Assembly: GCF_009928525.1 (NCBI RefSeq)
Contig: NZ_JAABOK010000004.1
Span: 468,019 to 532,018 of the forward strand
DNA length: 64,000 nucleotides
Origin: Chitinophaga solisilvae
Lineage (GTDB): Bacteria; Bacteroidota; Bacteroidia; Chitinophagales; Chitinophagaceae
Direction: 5' to 3'
In this document: piece after piece, positions 36,473-45,398 of the stretch
How positions within the stretch are numbered: position 1 is the stretch's first letter
Layout of the letters: the number at the start of each line of letters is the position of its first letter
The notes under the pieces: model-generated
What the model was told of the DNA's origin: nothing
Seen by the model: the letters and a program-made list of their open reading frames with translations, nothing else
The model's database searches: none
Program-made: the position numbers and the translations under genes

Positions 36473-37003
36473 TTAGTATTTTCTGATAGTACTACCCGGA
36501 TAGAGTTCTTTCAGCACTTCAAAAAACCAGTAGTCTAACTCCGGTTCCCAGTAGTCCGTCATATAAAAACAGGAGAAGAAAATTTCCTTGTCATCGTATA
36601 CCACTACTTTATCTTTTTTATCCGCGAAGGCTGCTTTCGCGCCTTCGGCGCCCTTTGCCACACGTTTGAGGGCCCAGAACCAGATATGATACAGTCTGAA
36701 TAATTCCTTGTCGCGCTTAGAGGGATTGTCTGCCGTATAAAACACCACCTGATTCCGGCGCAGGTATTCCAGTCCTTTAAACACAATAGTAGCAGCTATT
36801 TTGGGGTCGTGGGCATTGCTGACAATATTCCATCTTTCAAATGTCATTTCACAGATGCTGATTCGTTCCCCGATACCGGGCAAATAGCCGGAGCTGCCCA
36901 CCCAGTGCTCTTCAAACTTTATACAGTACTGGTTGCCCAGTTCCGTAGCAAATACGAAAGCATTTTCATTTATTTGAGAACATTCATATCTTTCCAGTAT
37001 CAT
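36473..37003 (-). CDS. DUF6169-like protein
   Basis: The protein is 176 residues from the ATG at 37003, or 184 from the ATG at 37027. The shorter form is preferred because it avoids overlap with the divergent LanC-like gene starting at 37018. It is a soluble, aromatic-rich protein with no export signal. The pattern YRFATELGNQYCIKF-like opening, ATIVFKGLEYL, and VVFYTADNPSKRDKELFRLYHIWF resembles the small Bacteroidota family DUF6169, function unknown. It is probably a bystander to the lanthipeptide cluster, but shares its promoter region with the LanC-like gene. Confidence 0.55.
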   Translation of the reverse strand: MILERYECSQINENAFVFATELGNQYCIKFEEHWVGSSGYLPGIGERISICEMTFERWNIVSNAHDPKIAATIVFKGLEYLRRNQVVFYTADNPSKRDKELFRLYHIWFWALKRVAKGAEGAKAAFADKKDKVVVYDDKEIFFSCFYMTDYWEPELDYWFFEVLKELYPGSTIRKY

Positions 37004-37017
37004 ATACCTTATTTTAA

Positions 37018-38148
37018 ATGTTATCATCCCTCCACCTCCGTCAACTGCAGCAATGGAATCAGTATCTGCAACCGCATCTTCCTTTTTTCAAAAGGTTCGA
37101 TGTTTCCTATGGTAAAAGTGGTATCGCGCTTTTCTATCTGTACAAGTATAAACTCTTGCAGGAAGCAGCTGACCTGGCTGCATTTCATGAGCTGACAGCT
37201 GCCGCAATTGAACAGATGACCACTATGGCCAGTAAGGACCAGTACTTTATTCAGCTTACCGAGCTGGCGTTCTTTCTGCGGCTGTACCAGGAAGAAATCA
37301 GTAGCGGACAGGATATTACTGAACTGCTGGAACATACAGACGATATGCTCGTGAAAGCTGCCACGATACAACTGCAACAGCAGCAGCTGGACGGATTCTC
37401 CGGCGCCGGGTTCCAGATATACTACCTGTTGTATACCGGATCGCGGCATCCGTTGATCAATACCTTCATAGAACAGATCGCTGCACGCGTTCAGCAATCA
37501 GGCAGTTATGCTGTTTCGCTTCAACCTGGTCAGCCGGCGCAACCTGGTATTATTCACGGTATATCTTTTCTGTTGCTGATCCTTGCCGGTTGCCTGCAAC
37601 AGCATATTTTGCCGGATACCTGCCGCAGCCTGCTGCAAGGCTTCAGCACCTATCTGCTGTCGCATCAGCAGGAAGAGGCCGTACATCATACTTACTTCCC
37701 GCATGCCTTCGGTCATCCTTCTTTTTCGCGGCTCAATATCTGTTACGGTGATGCCGGTATCTTCACGGCGTTGTTGAAGACAGCGCAGGCCACGGGCGAC
37801 TTGTCTTTGCTGCAGTTTGTTGAGCGCGGCATACAGTTCAGCGCGGGCAGGCAATCGGCAGACCGTAACGGTATCGATAATAATGGCATCCTGTATGGGT
37901 ACAGTGGCATCTGTCTGTGGCTGCAACGCATGCAACAGCAAGGTATTGCCATCAGCGCCGGCGATATATTATGGTGGCAGCAACAGCAGGAATCAGGTGT
38001 TGCCGCCCTGAACATATCATCACCGGAAACGCCCGCCAGTCAGCTGAAGCCGCTTACCTTCGCGGAAGGCGCCACCGGTGCATTGGTTGCCCTGATGAGC
38101 CGGCATCTGCAGGATGACAGATTCTGCTCCTTCCTGTATCTTCCTTAA
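37018..38148 (+). CDS. LanC-like protein lacking two zinc ligands
   Basis: The 376-residue protein follows the LanC alpha/alpha barrel pattern, with IIHGISFLLLILAG near 180 and LNICYGDAGIFTALL near 240. LanC cyclases bind zinc through Cys-Tyr-Gly and a later Cys-His-Gly. Here the first Cys is kept (ICYGD), but the second motif reads ILYGYSG, Leu-Tyr replacing Cys-His. The canonical LanC at 45399-46592 in the same cluster has both (WCYGD and FCHGYSG). A zinc-dependent cyclase role is therefore unlikely. A binding, chaperone or regulatory role for the precursors is possible. The gene is on the plus strand, and its TAA overlaps the TAA of the opposing hydroxylase gene. The frame is intact, so it is not an obvious pseudogene. 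Confidence 0.78.
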   Translation: MLSSLHLRQLQQWNQYLQPHLPFFKRFDVSYGKSGIALFYLYKYKLLQEAADLAAFHELTAAAIEQMTTMASKDQYFIQLTELAFFLRLYQEEISSGQDITELLEHTDDMLVKAATIQLQQQQLDGFSGAGFQIYYLLYTGSRHPLINTFIEQIAARVQQSGSYAVSLQPGQPAQPGIIHGISFLLLILAGCLQQHILPDTCRSLLQGFSTYLLSHQQEEAVHHTYFPHAFGHPSFSRLNICYGDAGIFTALLKTAQATGDLSLLQFVERGIQFSAGRQSADRNGIDNNGILYGYSGICLWLQRMQQQGIAISAGDILWWQQQQESGVAALNISSPETPASQLKPLTFAEGATGALVALMSRHLQDDRFCSFLYLP

Positions 38149-38684
38149 ACGGCCGTCTCCTGCAGGATCATATCCCGGTGAAGATCTACCAGCAGCACGA
38201 TACGTGTTTCGTCTGTTTTGTTCCACGCTTCATGCGTGTAGCTGTCATCAAAAATCATCAGTTCTCCTTTCTTCCAGCCTCTTTCGATGTTGTTGATTTT
38301 AATACCGCATTCACCTGCAGGAATATGCAGCCCCAGGTGAGAGCGCAATACATTGTGCGGCCGCATCCTGTCGAAATGCGGGTAAATAATGGTTCCCGGC
38401 TTGAGGGAGGAATACGCGATGCTGTAGATGTATTCATCATACTTTGTGAGCAGCGTATATAACCCCGCGCAATGTTTTTTCACGACCTCGTTGATGAAGT
38501 TGTTACCTTCATAACGCAGGCCCAGCACCTGCCATCCCTGATTGAAGATGTGTTTGTTGTACCAGTCCAGGAAAAAGTTATTGCGGTATATTTCCGCAGA
38601 CTCCTGGTAGAAGACTTCTGTATTCTCCAGCACATAATCAAATATTTCATGTTTTACATCATAGAATTCCTTGTAGTCATTCAT
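38145..38684 (-). CDS. Aspartyl/asparaginyl beta-hydroxylase-like 2-oxoglutarate oxygenase
   Basis: The 179-residue protein matches the Asp/Asn beta-hydroxylase family. An Fe-binding His-x-Asp lies in YPHFDRMRPHNVLRSHLGLHI near 100, the family segment IPAGECGIKIN follows, and the distal His is in FDDSYTHEAWN near 151, with the 2-oxoglutarate-binding Arg in TRIVLLVDLHRD. It should hydroxylate the beta carbon of Asp or Asn. Its ATG overlaps the preceding gene by 4 bases, so it is part of the lanthipeptide operon. Precursor Asp residues in TTDSG and NTVDVP are conserved and are candidate targets. Class II cinnamycin-type clusters use an unrelated hydroxylase for the same modification. Confidence 0.82.
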   Translation of the reverse strand: MNDYKEFYDVKHEIFDYVLENTEVFYQESAEIYRNNFFLDWYNKHIFNQGWQVLGLRYEGNNFINEVVKKHCAGLYTLLTKYDEYIYSIAYSSLKPGTIIYPHFDRMRPHNVLRSHLGLHIPAGECGIKINNIERGWKKGELMIFDDSYTHEAWNKTDETRIVLLVDLHRDMILQETAV

Positions 38685-39091
38685 ATGCTTAACAGATTTT
38701 TAAGTAAGGTAATTTTTGTATGTTCCTGTATGTAGATGATACCATTCATATTTTTCCGGCGTAGCAGCAGCGTATCCGGCTGCAGCAGCCGTACCTGGTA
38801 GCCATCGCCGGCGGCGGACCGTTGCTTTACGGTTAACGGAATGAAATAGTCCCTTCCGTTGGCAGTTACTTTCAGATTGTAATGACGGGCGCTGTCCAGC
38901 TGCAAGGATCCGGTATGTAACAGACCGGTTGTTCCTTCGGTGGTCTGTATCACCACTGGATGCGGCATCATCCTGGAAGGATGATAGAAAAACAGCAGCA
39001 GCAGCATACCTGTTCCGGCCAGCAGATATACCAGCCATGCGATGATCAGCAGGTTGCGCGGATTTTGTTGAATTACGGCGTCTTGCTTCAT
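38681..39091 (-). CDS. Small single-helix membrane protein of the export system
   Basis: The 136-residue protein has one strong transmembrane helix (LLIIAWLVYLLAGTGMLLLLFF, about 14-35; the listed stretch is the helix core), then a periplasmic beta-rich domain with repeated hydrophobic alternation. It overlaps the ABC transporter by 4 bases (ATGA) and the hydroxylase by 4 bases. Its position and topology suggest an accessory or adaptor for the exporter, like a much shortened HlyD-type protein. I do not recognise a named family. Confidence 0.6.
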   Translation of the reverse strand: MKQDAVIQQNPRNLLIIAWLVYLLAGTGMLLLLFFYHPSRMMPHPVVIQTTEGTTGLLHTGSLQLDSARHYNLKVTANGRDYFIPLTVKQRSAAGDGYQVRLLQPDTLLLRRKNMNGIIYIQEHTKITLLKNLLSI

Positions 39092-41292
39092 TCTTCTATA
39101 GTTTGCAGTTGTTGTCGGATCAGTTTGTAATAGGCTGCCTTGTTTTCCAGCAGCTGGTCATGCGTTCCGGATTCAACAATTCTTCCGTTATCAAAGACCA
39201 CGATATTATCGGCAAACCGGATGGTACTGAGACGATGCGCTACAATGACGAGGGTTCTGCCCTTAGCGAATTGTTTCAGGTTAGACATGATCACCAGTTC
39301 GTTTTCTGCATCAAGCGCATTGGTGGCTTCATCCAGCAGCAGCAGTTCAGGTTCCCGGTATACGGCGCGGGCAATCATCAGCCTTTGCTTCTGTCCCTGG
39401 CTGATACCTTTTCCATCTGCGCCGATCATCATATCCCATTTCAGCGGCAGGGCGCAGACATACTCATAGATATTGGCAATTTTAAGCGCACGTTCCAGCC
39501 GCTCCATATCTACTTCATCCGATAAGGCAATGTTTCTGGCGATGGTTTCATTGAAGATGTAATTCTCCTGTAAAACCGCCCCTATATGGTTACGCCAGTC
39601 TTCGATGTTAACGGTGCTGAAATCCGTATTACCTACCGTTATCCGGCCGGAATAGCCGGTATAGTATCCCATCAGCAGTTTGAGGATGGTGGTTTTACCG
39701 CCGCCGCTGGGTCCTACAATGGCGGTAGTTTTACCCCGGGGAATATGCAGGCTGAGATTGTCGATAGTGAAATCGGCGTCCAGCTTCGCATGCTTGAAGG
39801 TGACCTCTTCGAAATAAATATCTTCCTGGTGGCTTCCCTTTACCGTATGTTGTAAGCCGGCTTCTTCCTTTTTCATCCAGATATCAAAAATCCTGTCGAA
39901 GCTCAGTTTGGCTTCTACGCCGTTCAGAATAGAGGATACAATATTCTGTACCGGCCCTACCAGCTGTCCGATAATAAACTGTATGGACAGCATGGCGCCC
40001 AGCGTGAGCTTATTTCCGATGATGAGCTTAGCGGAATAGTAGATGATGAAAAGCTGTGTGATCTCAAAGATGATTGTAGCGCCGGTTTCCTGTATCTGCC
40101 CGATGCGCAGCGACCGGAACAGGGTACCGTTATACTTTTCCTGGTTGTGTTTCCATTTGGAGATAAAGAATTCGGAAGAGTTGTAGATCTTCAGGTCCTG
40201 GATACCGCTGACCAGCTGGGTCAGGATGGTCTGGTTCATCGACAGTGTTTCAAATCTTTCCCAGTCATTCTTCTTTCTTACTTCTATGAAGATGAATATC
40301 CACAACAGGTACAGCAGGGCTGAAACACCAAACAGCAGGAGAAATACGCTGTTATAGATATACAGCACCGTGGTAAAGACTATCAGGGACAGTACCGAAG
40401 TGATGAAGCTGAGTACATACCGCGTGATGAATACTTCCACCCGCTGGTGATCCCGTACGCGTTGCAGGAGGTCGCCTATTTTTCTTCGTTCAAAAAAAGT
40501 GACCGGCAGCCGGAACAGCTTGGAGAGGAAGCTGTGTACCAGCGAGAAGTTCACTCTTATACTGAGATGCGTAACAATCCAGCCCCGCAGTATTTCGAAA
40601 GTACTCTTGCTCAGGATCAGCACCAGCTGGGCCAGCAGCAGGTATTGCACCAGCTTCAGTTCTCCGGAGGCAATGCCGCCGTCGACCAGGTTTCTGGTAA
40701 GAAACGGCAACAGAAATTGCATCAGCATCGTTACTATCAACCCTGTGATGAGTACGATGAAATAGATGCGTTTGTGCGCAAGCTGCCGCCGCAGAAAGGC
40801 CATTCTGGGTTTGAAGGTAGAGGGATCGCTTTCCTGCTCAAAGAAGCGTGCTTCCGGCTGCAGGCTCAGCACATAGGCCTTCCGCGAACCCGGATTGCCG
40901 GCAAAGCAATGATCATAGAAGTCTTCCTTGCTCATCACTACTATGCCCCTGGCCGGATCTGCAACGGTAACATTCCGTTTGCCGATCTTTTTCAGTACCA
41001 CAAAATGATTGCCTTTCCAGTGTACGATACAGGGCAGATCGCCCTGCAGCTTTTCTATGTCCGGCAACTGCTGCAGTACGAGCCCTTCCGCGTTAAAACC
41101 CAACAGGGCAGCACCTTCGCGCAGCAATGACATAGACGTACCTATATTGGCGGTATCTACGATACCGGCGAGGCGGTCTGCGGAGAATTTTCTGCCATAA
41201 TAGCTGCAAACCATTCTCAGACAGGTAATTCCGCAGTCGCTTGCATTTATCTGATGATAAAACCGTAACCTACTTTTCTTGAACAATCGCAT
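39088..41292 (-). CDS. C39 peptidase-containing ABC transporter (leader-removing exporter)
   Basis: The 734-residue protein has an N-terminal C39 peptidase domain (about 1-140) with Cys20 in NASDCGIT, His in GNHFVVL near 97 and Asp in VADPARG near 113. Six transmembrane helices follow (about 165-440). An ATP-binding domain comes next, with Walker A GPSGGGKTT near 525, an ABC signature ISQGQKQRLM and Walker B LLLDEATNALD. It cleaves leaders at double-glycine-type sites and exports the peptide. The three precursors end their leaders in Leu-Leu-Gly-Ala or Gly-Ser, compatible with C39 cutting. The coding region overlaps the LanB gene by 23 bases. Confidence 0.93.
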   Translation of the reverse strand: MRLFKKSRLRFYHQINASDCGITCLRMVCSYYGRKFSADRLAGIVDTANIGTSMSLLREGAALLGFNAEGLVLQQLPDIEKLQGDLPCIVHWKGNHFVVLKKIGKRNVTVADPARGIVVMSKEDFYDHCFAGNPGSRKAYVLSLQPEARFFEQESDPSTFKPRMAFLRRQLAHKRIYFIVLITGLIVTMLMQFLLPFLTRNLVDGGIASGELKLVQYLLLAQLVLILSKSTFEILRGWIVTHLSIRVNFSLVHSFLSKLFRLPVTFFERRKIGDLLQRVRDHQRVEVFITRYVLSFITSVLSLIVFTTVLYIYNSVFLLLFGVSALLYLLWIFIFIEVRKKNDWERFETLSMNQTILTQLVSGIQDLKIYNSSEFFISKWKHNQEKYNGTLFRSLRIGQIQETGATIIFEITQLFIIYYSAKLIIGNKLTLGAMLSIQFIIGQLVGPVQNIVSSILNGVEAKLSFDRIFDIWMKKEEAGLQHTVKGSHQEDIYFEEVTFKHAKLDADFTIDNLSLHIPRGKTTAIVGPSGGGKTTILKLLMGYYTGYSGRITVGNTDFSTVNIEDWRNHIGAVLQENYIFNETIARNIALSDEVDMERLERALKIANIYEYVCALPLKWDMMIGADGKGISQGQKQRLMIARAVYREPELLLLDEATNALDAENELVIMSNLKQFAKGRTLVIVAHRLSTIRFADNIVVFDNGRIVESGTHDQLLENKAAYYKLIRQQLQTIEE

Positions 41293-44200
41293 CAGAGATA
41301 TTTATACGCTTTGCAATAATTGATTTGTAGTACAACTCCAGTAAAGAGTATATCGTATACTCGTGCATCCTGTTTTTGGCCAGCAGGAAACGCAGGAGGA
41401 ACATGTGCATAAAACTGCGCATGGGACCTATCTGCTGGTGGCTGTCAGGATATGCGGCAAGTACCAGCCCGCGCAGGTTCCGGCTGTAATCTTCAATAAC
41501 GGCAGCTATCTCCGGGGCATTGGTGAATGGCAGTTTCCGGTCCCTGAGTGCCTGCTCGAGCAGCGTGAAATGTTCCCGGTACTTCGTTCCCATTTTGCGG
41601 CGCTGGGCTTTGTTGGCTCTGAATTCAACCGCAAACCAGTCCCTGCTCTCCGTTACGTACTGATGTTTCTGTTGCAGATTCAGGGAGAAGGCATCCATGT
41701 ACACATCAAAAATTACGACGGCCGGCAGCCAGTTGAGTGCCGGATGACCGCCCTTGTCCAGCAACTGTAATATGTCCACAGATACTTCGCTGTCCAGGCA
41801 GAAAATCTGTTCCGCCGCCGCAATCCTTTCCGGGCCGCCATAGCGTTCAATTTCACGTTTGTAGGTATCCATGGATATTCTGTCGATAAAGTCGTTGTTC
41901 ATGAACGGCCCCACTACCTCGTAGAAGAGGCGGAACAGCTCTCCGTAGCGGCTTACATCGCGCAGATGAAAGCGCAGCCTGATATGCGACTCCGGATCAT
42001 GGAAACGCAGAAAGAACCAGGTGGATATAAGTCCGGCCTGCTTCATCCGCGCTGTCATTGCCGGCAGGTACTCCCGTATCAGTTTATCTGCGTTGGTAAC
42101 GCCTGTATAAATCTTGATATATATCCATTCAGAGCCGGGGGGGAAGTCTCTGCTTACTTTCGGGAATACGGTAGCGTTCAGGTGCAGGTATTCCTGCTTA
42201 CTTTCCAGGAGATGCTGATTTTTGAAAGGAATAATGATCTCATGCAGGTAGTTGCCCTGTTCATTGCGGATCAGCTGCTGATCCGCGCCGGCGTACAGGT
42301 TCTCTTCTATTATCAGGATGGCATTTTTAGCGAGCATATCTGCCAGCACCATCACTGACGGGTACGGACATTTTTCCATGTCAATAAACAACCTGTTATC
42401 GCCGGCGAAGACAAAGAAGTTATCCGGAATATTTTTCTCTTTCAGTACAGCCCTGATTTTTTCCAGCCTGCCTTCAGGATTCAGGTCCCAGAGGTCGGTG
42501 AATTCGCGCTGGTAGATGGACCAGGAGGCGGGCCTGAAAATATAGTTCTCGTACCTGATGCGGGGTACATGTTCCAGTATTTTATTGATAGGTCCCAGAT
42601 TGAGGCTCATGTAGCGCACCCCTTCCATATGCTCGTTCTGCAGGTCGTACAGGAATTTATACAGTGGCAGGATGTGCTTATTGGTATTATGTGCATTGGA
42701 GAGCACCGGAATGATCCGCTCATTCCTGTCATTGTAGAGATAGAAGACTTTGTTTTCCAGTCTGACATACAGCTGATCTACGCGGATGATGCCGGGCGCG
42801 GTGCTGTTGGATTTGGTGATATATCCGATCTCATGATCGCGCAGGCTGGACCTGGTGGTAATATTTCCCAGGCGCGGATCTGCGAGGTGCGTGATCTCTG
42901 CTACTTTAAACTGTTGTCTGCTGTAGCAGGCATTTTCAAAGTCCGCAATCTTCCGTGTTACTTCCTGCATCTCTTCATTCATGATAGAGAAGCGGCCCAG
43001 TAAGGTCAGCGCCGTATCAGATCCCCAGTCTCTGAAGTGAACGAGCGGCTTCCCGGATCCGGTTGGTACAATACTGACAAAGGCATTCAGCGTGGGCGGA
43101 ATTTTATCCATGTCAAAAGTAAACTGCTCCAGTTCCGCCGGAGTGATGACTACTTCGTGGCTTTGCTGTTGCTGTGCGCGCTGGATCTTGCGGAACAGGA
43201 ACGTGTGGAAGCGGTTATCCCACATGAGCGGCGTAACCCCTGTTCCGGCGGGTCTTTCGTTCACCGGCACATCATCTACCAGTGGCGTGTGATAGAGTAG
43301 GCTTTCCGACAGGGAATTATAGGCGATGCCATATTCCGGGTCCATCAGCTCCACCAGTTTGACGGACTGCTGTTCGTAGCGCGCTTCAAATTTCTTTTTA
43401 AAGGCGTCGAGTGACTCAGCGCCGCGGCTTATTCCGGCGAGTTTGAAAAGGTATTTCACTCCGTTTTTCACATTGATGACTGCGTCGTAGGAGAGGTTGG
43501 CTGCGGCCTCTGCTTCCGCATCCATCTGGAAATAGTCGGTGCTGGAAAATTTAAGCGGGAATTTTTCTGCTTTTAGCGCCAGCTGCCGGAAGATTTCCAC
43601 GTTGTTGTCCGATGGCTGTAAAGCGGCTGTAATGTCGTTTTTTTCTTTCAGCAGGTTCCATACATCGCGGAAGCGCTGTTCAGATGGCAGGTCCGGGATA
43701 CCTGCCTGCAGTTTCTTTCCGATCAGCTCCAGCAACTGATCTTCGTATCTCGCGCCTACCAGCCAGGGTTCAAACTCGGAGATCAGAATTCTTTCATTGA
43801 TCAGCTCATGCAGGAATTCAGCCGCATCGTCCGGGGTTATATCATCGTCTGTAATGGCGGCTGCCAGCTCATTGAAAGACGGCCCTGCCGCGGCAGCTTC
43901 CAGAATTACCGACAGGTATTTGTTCATCCGGAAGGTAGACAGGGAGTAGTTTCTTCTGCCGGCGCTGTCATAGTTGAATTCAATATACCGGTGTATATCG
44001 CTGACACAGTAAATGCTGTTGTTGGGGAAGAAACGGATATACGGCCTGTTTTCCGGTTCATCCGTCAGCGCTTCCATGACAGACAGTAAAAAGGCTGTAT
44101 CCCAGTAAAGGTGTTCCTTTAAAGCTGCTTTGGGGGCTATATGATCAGGCTCCTGACTAAGCGTACCGATGCCCAGCCCGGCGAAGCTGCCAAAAGGTGT

Positions 44201-44482
44201 GCAGCGTGTAGCCATTCTGTTCAGGTATTTCAGCGCGGTCATCTGGAATCCCTGCATGCGTTTGAAGTCCTTTTCATCGATGCCGCCTTCCAGGAAAACA
44301 GTAACTTCCTTCAGGAAATTATCTGATGCAAAAAACAGTGCGTTCTGGACTTCAGCAGAGGCCAGTATATCTTTCAAATAACTATTGATATCCGGGTATT
44401 TGCCGGCGTCCAGGTACTTTTCCAGCGGGAACTGCGGGATTCTGTACATGAATTTACCAAAGCTTTCTACGTTAAATTTCAT
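41270..44482 (-). CDS. lanB: Class I lantibiotic dehydratase (LanB), full length
   Basis: The 1070-residue protein dehydrates Ser and Thr of the precursor using glutamyl-tRNA. The large N-terminal glutamylation domain carries NALFFASDNFLKEV near 43, LKYLNRMATRCTPFGSFAGL near 85, and the domain end near 760. The C-terminal SpaB_C-type elimination domain (about 800-1070) contains IYIKIYTGV, FLRFHDPESHIRLRF and the Tyr-Lys-Arg-Glu-Ile-Glu-Arg-Tyr-Gly-Gly segment. It is full length, unlike the split LanB known for pinensin in Chitinophaga. The frame runs to 44632, but ATG at 44482 is chosen because the protein then starts MKFNVESFG and the extra 50 residues lie inside the upstream gene. Confidence 0.92.
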   Translation of the reverse strand: MKFNVESFGKFMYRIPQFPLEKYLDAGKYPDINSYLKDILASAEVQNALFFASDNFLKEVTVFLEGGIDEKDFKRMQGFQMTALKYLNRMATRCTPFGSFAGLGIGTLSQEPDHIAPKAALKEHLYWDTAFLLSVMEALTDEPENRPYIRFFPNNSIYCVSDIHRYIEFNYDSAGRRNYSLSTFRMNKYLSVILEAAAAGPSFNELAAAITDDDITPDDAAEFLHELINERILISEFEPWLVGARYEDQLLELIGKKLQAGIPDLPSEQRFRDVWNLLKEKNDITAALQPSDNNVEIFRQLALKAEKFPLKFSSTDYFQMDAEAEAAANLSYDAVINVKNGVKYLFKLAGISRGAESLDAFKKKFEARYEQQSVKLVELMDPEYGIAYNSLSESLLYHTPLVDDVPVNERPAGTGVTPLMWDNRFHTFLFRKIQRAQQQQSHEVVITPAELEQFTFDMDKIPPTLNAFVSIVPTGSGKPLVHFRDWGSDTALTLLGRFSIMNEEMQEVTRKIADFENACYSRQQFKVAEITHLADPRLGNITTRSSLRDHEIGYITKSNSTAPGIIRVDQLYVRLENKVFYLYNDRNERIIPVLSNAHNTNKHILPLYKFLYDLQNEHMEGVRYMSLNLGPINKILEHVPRIRYENYIFRPASWSIYQREFTDLWDLNPEGRLEKIRAVLKEKNIPDNFFVFAGDNRLFIDMEKCPYPSVMVLADMLAKNAILIIEENLYAGADQQLIRNEQGNYLHEIIIPFKNQHLLESKQEYLHLNATVFPKVSRDFPPGSEWIYIKIYTGVTNADKLIREYLPAMTARMKQAGLISTWFFLRFHDPESHIRLRFHLRDVSRYGELFRLFYEVVGPFMNNDFIDRISMDTYKREIERYGGPERIAAAEQIFCLDSEVSVDILQLLDKGGHPALNWLPAVVIFDVYMDAFSLNLQQKHQYVTESRDWFAVEFRANKAQRRKMGTKYREHFTLLEQALRDRKLPFTNAPEIAAVIEDYSRNLRGLVLAAYPDSHQQIGPMRSFMHMFLLRFLLAKNRMHEYTIYSLLELYYKSIIAKRINISDAIVQEK

Positions 44483-44489
44483 ATGGCAG

Positions 44490-45395
44490 TTATTTGATAA
44501 TGCTTTGTAAATAGTAAAGGGATTCCAGGCGGGCGGTATTATCCAGCAGGAGATCAAAGAACATGAATTCATCCACGCCGAATGCTTCCCTGTACTGGTT
44601 AATCCTGTCTTCAAACTGTGGCAGGGAGCCAATAAAGGAGTTCACAAAATTACCGGTGCTGGCAGTTTCAGCGAGATGCTTCGCTTCTTCCTCCGTTTTT
44701 CTGCAGACGCCGGAGAAAGCCACAATGACCTGTGGCAGGCGGCCGTGCACGTTGTAATAATCTTCCTTGTATCTGGCAATTGTGTCCCGCTCATATTCCA
44801 CCGGCTTTGTGCTGTGAAACATAGAGCGGGCGTAGTTCATGCGGTATTCGATGGCAGTGGCCGTATGACGGAACGAAGATCCCAGCATAAAGGTATCCGG
44901 TACCTGTCCTTTATAGGGAGGTATCACCACCTGGTATTTCTCTACCATCTGTTCTTCATGGTTAAAGAACTGATGCAGGGATTTCATCTTCTCCGCCATC
45001 ATATCCGGTATTTTGTTCCGTTTGCGATGCAGCATGAATTTACCTACCTGTACGGGAGGGGTGCCATTGGCAATACCGAGATCCAGCCGGCCGGGGAAGA
45101 GGTTTTCCATTAGTTTGAAATGCAGTGCGATTTCGTAGGGAGAATAGTAATTCAGCAGCACACCGCCTACGCCTATTTTAATTTTGCTGGTAGACTGCAA
45201 CAGGATAGGCACCATCATCAGCGGTGAACTCCAGGCGTCCATGTTGGAATAATTGTGATGTTCACTGATCCAGTAGCGGGAGAAGCCCATCTCGTCAGCC
45301 TTTTCCGCATAGTCAATTACATCCAGCACTTTACCCATACTACTGAGCGTAGTGGTTCTTCTTCCGAAGTCGAGTAATCCGAGTTTTACAGCCAT
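44490..45395 (-). CDS. Luciferase-like flavin-dependent oxidoreductase, LanJC candidate
   Basis: The 301-residue protein is a TIM-barrel LLM-class enzyme. Typical motifs are ADEMGFSRYWISEHHN near 35, KIGVGGVLL near 75, NLFPGRLDLGIANGTPP near 100 and GSSFRHTATA near 175. In other lanthipeptide clusters, enzymes of this superfamily (LanJC, such as LxmJ of lexapeptide) reduce dehydroalanine to D-alanine. It lies 3 bases from LanC and 7 from LanB, so it belongs to the modification set. F420, the cofactor of LxmJ, is not usual in Bacteroidota, so a flavin or nicotinamide dependence is more likely here. Hydroxylation or another oxidation is the alternative. Confidence 0.82.
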   Translation of the reverse strand: MAVKLGLLDFGRRTTTLSSMGKVLDVIDYAEKADEMGFSRYWISEHHNYSNMDAWSSPLMMVPILLQSTSKIKIGVGGVLLNYYSPYEIALHFKLMENLFPGRLDLGIANGTPPVQVGKFMLHRKRNKIPDMMAEKMKSLHQFFNHEEQMVEKYQVVIPPYKGQVPDTFMLGSSFRHTATAIEYRMNYARSMFHSTKPVEYERDTIARYKEDYYNVHGRLPQVIVAFSGVCRKTEEEAKHLAETASTGNFVNSFIGSLPQFEDRINQYREAFGVDEFMFFDLLLDNTARLESLYYLQSIIK

Positions 45396-45398
45396 TGT

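Noticed and set aside
37018..38148. Pseudogene status of the LanC-like gene
   Set aside because: The frame is intact over a normal LanC length, and only the zinc residues are changed, so a diverged functional protein is more likely.
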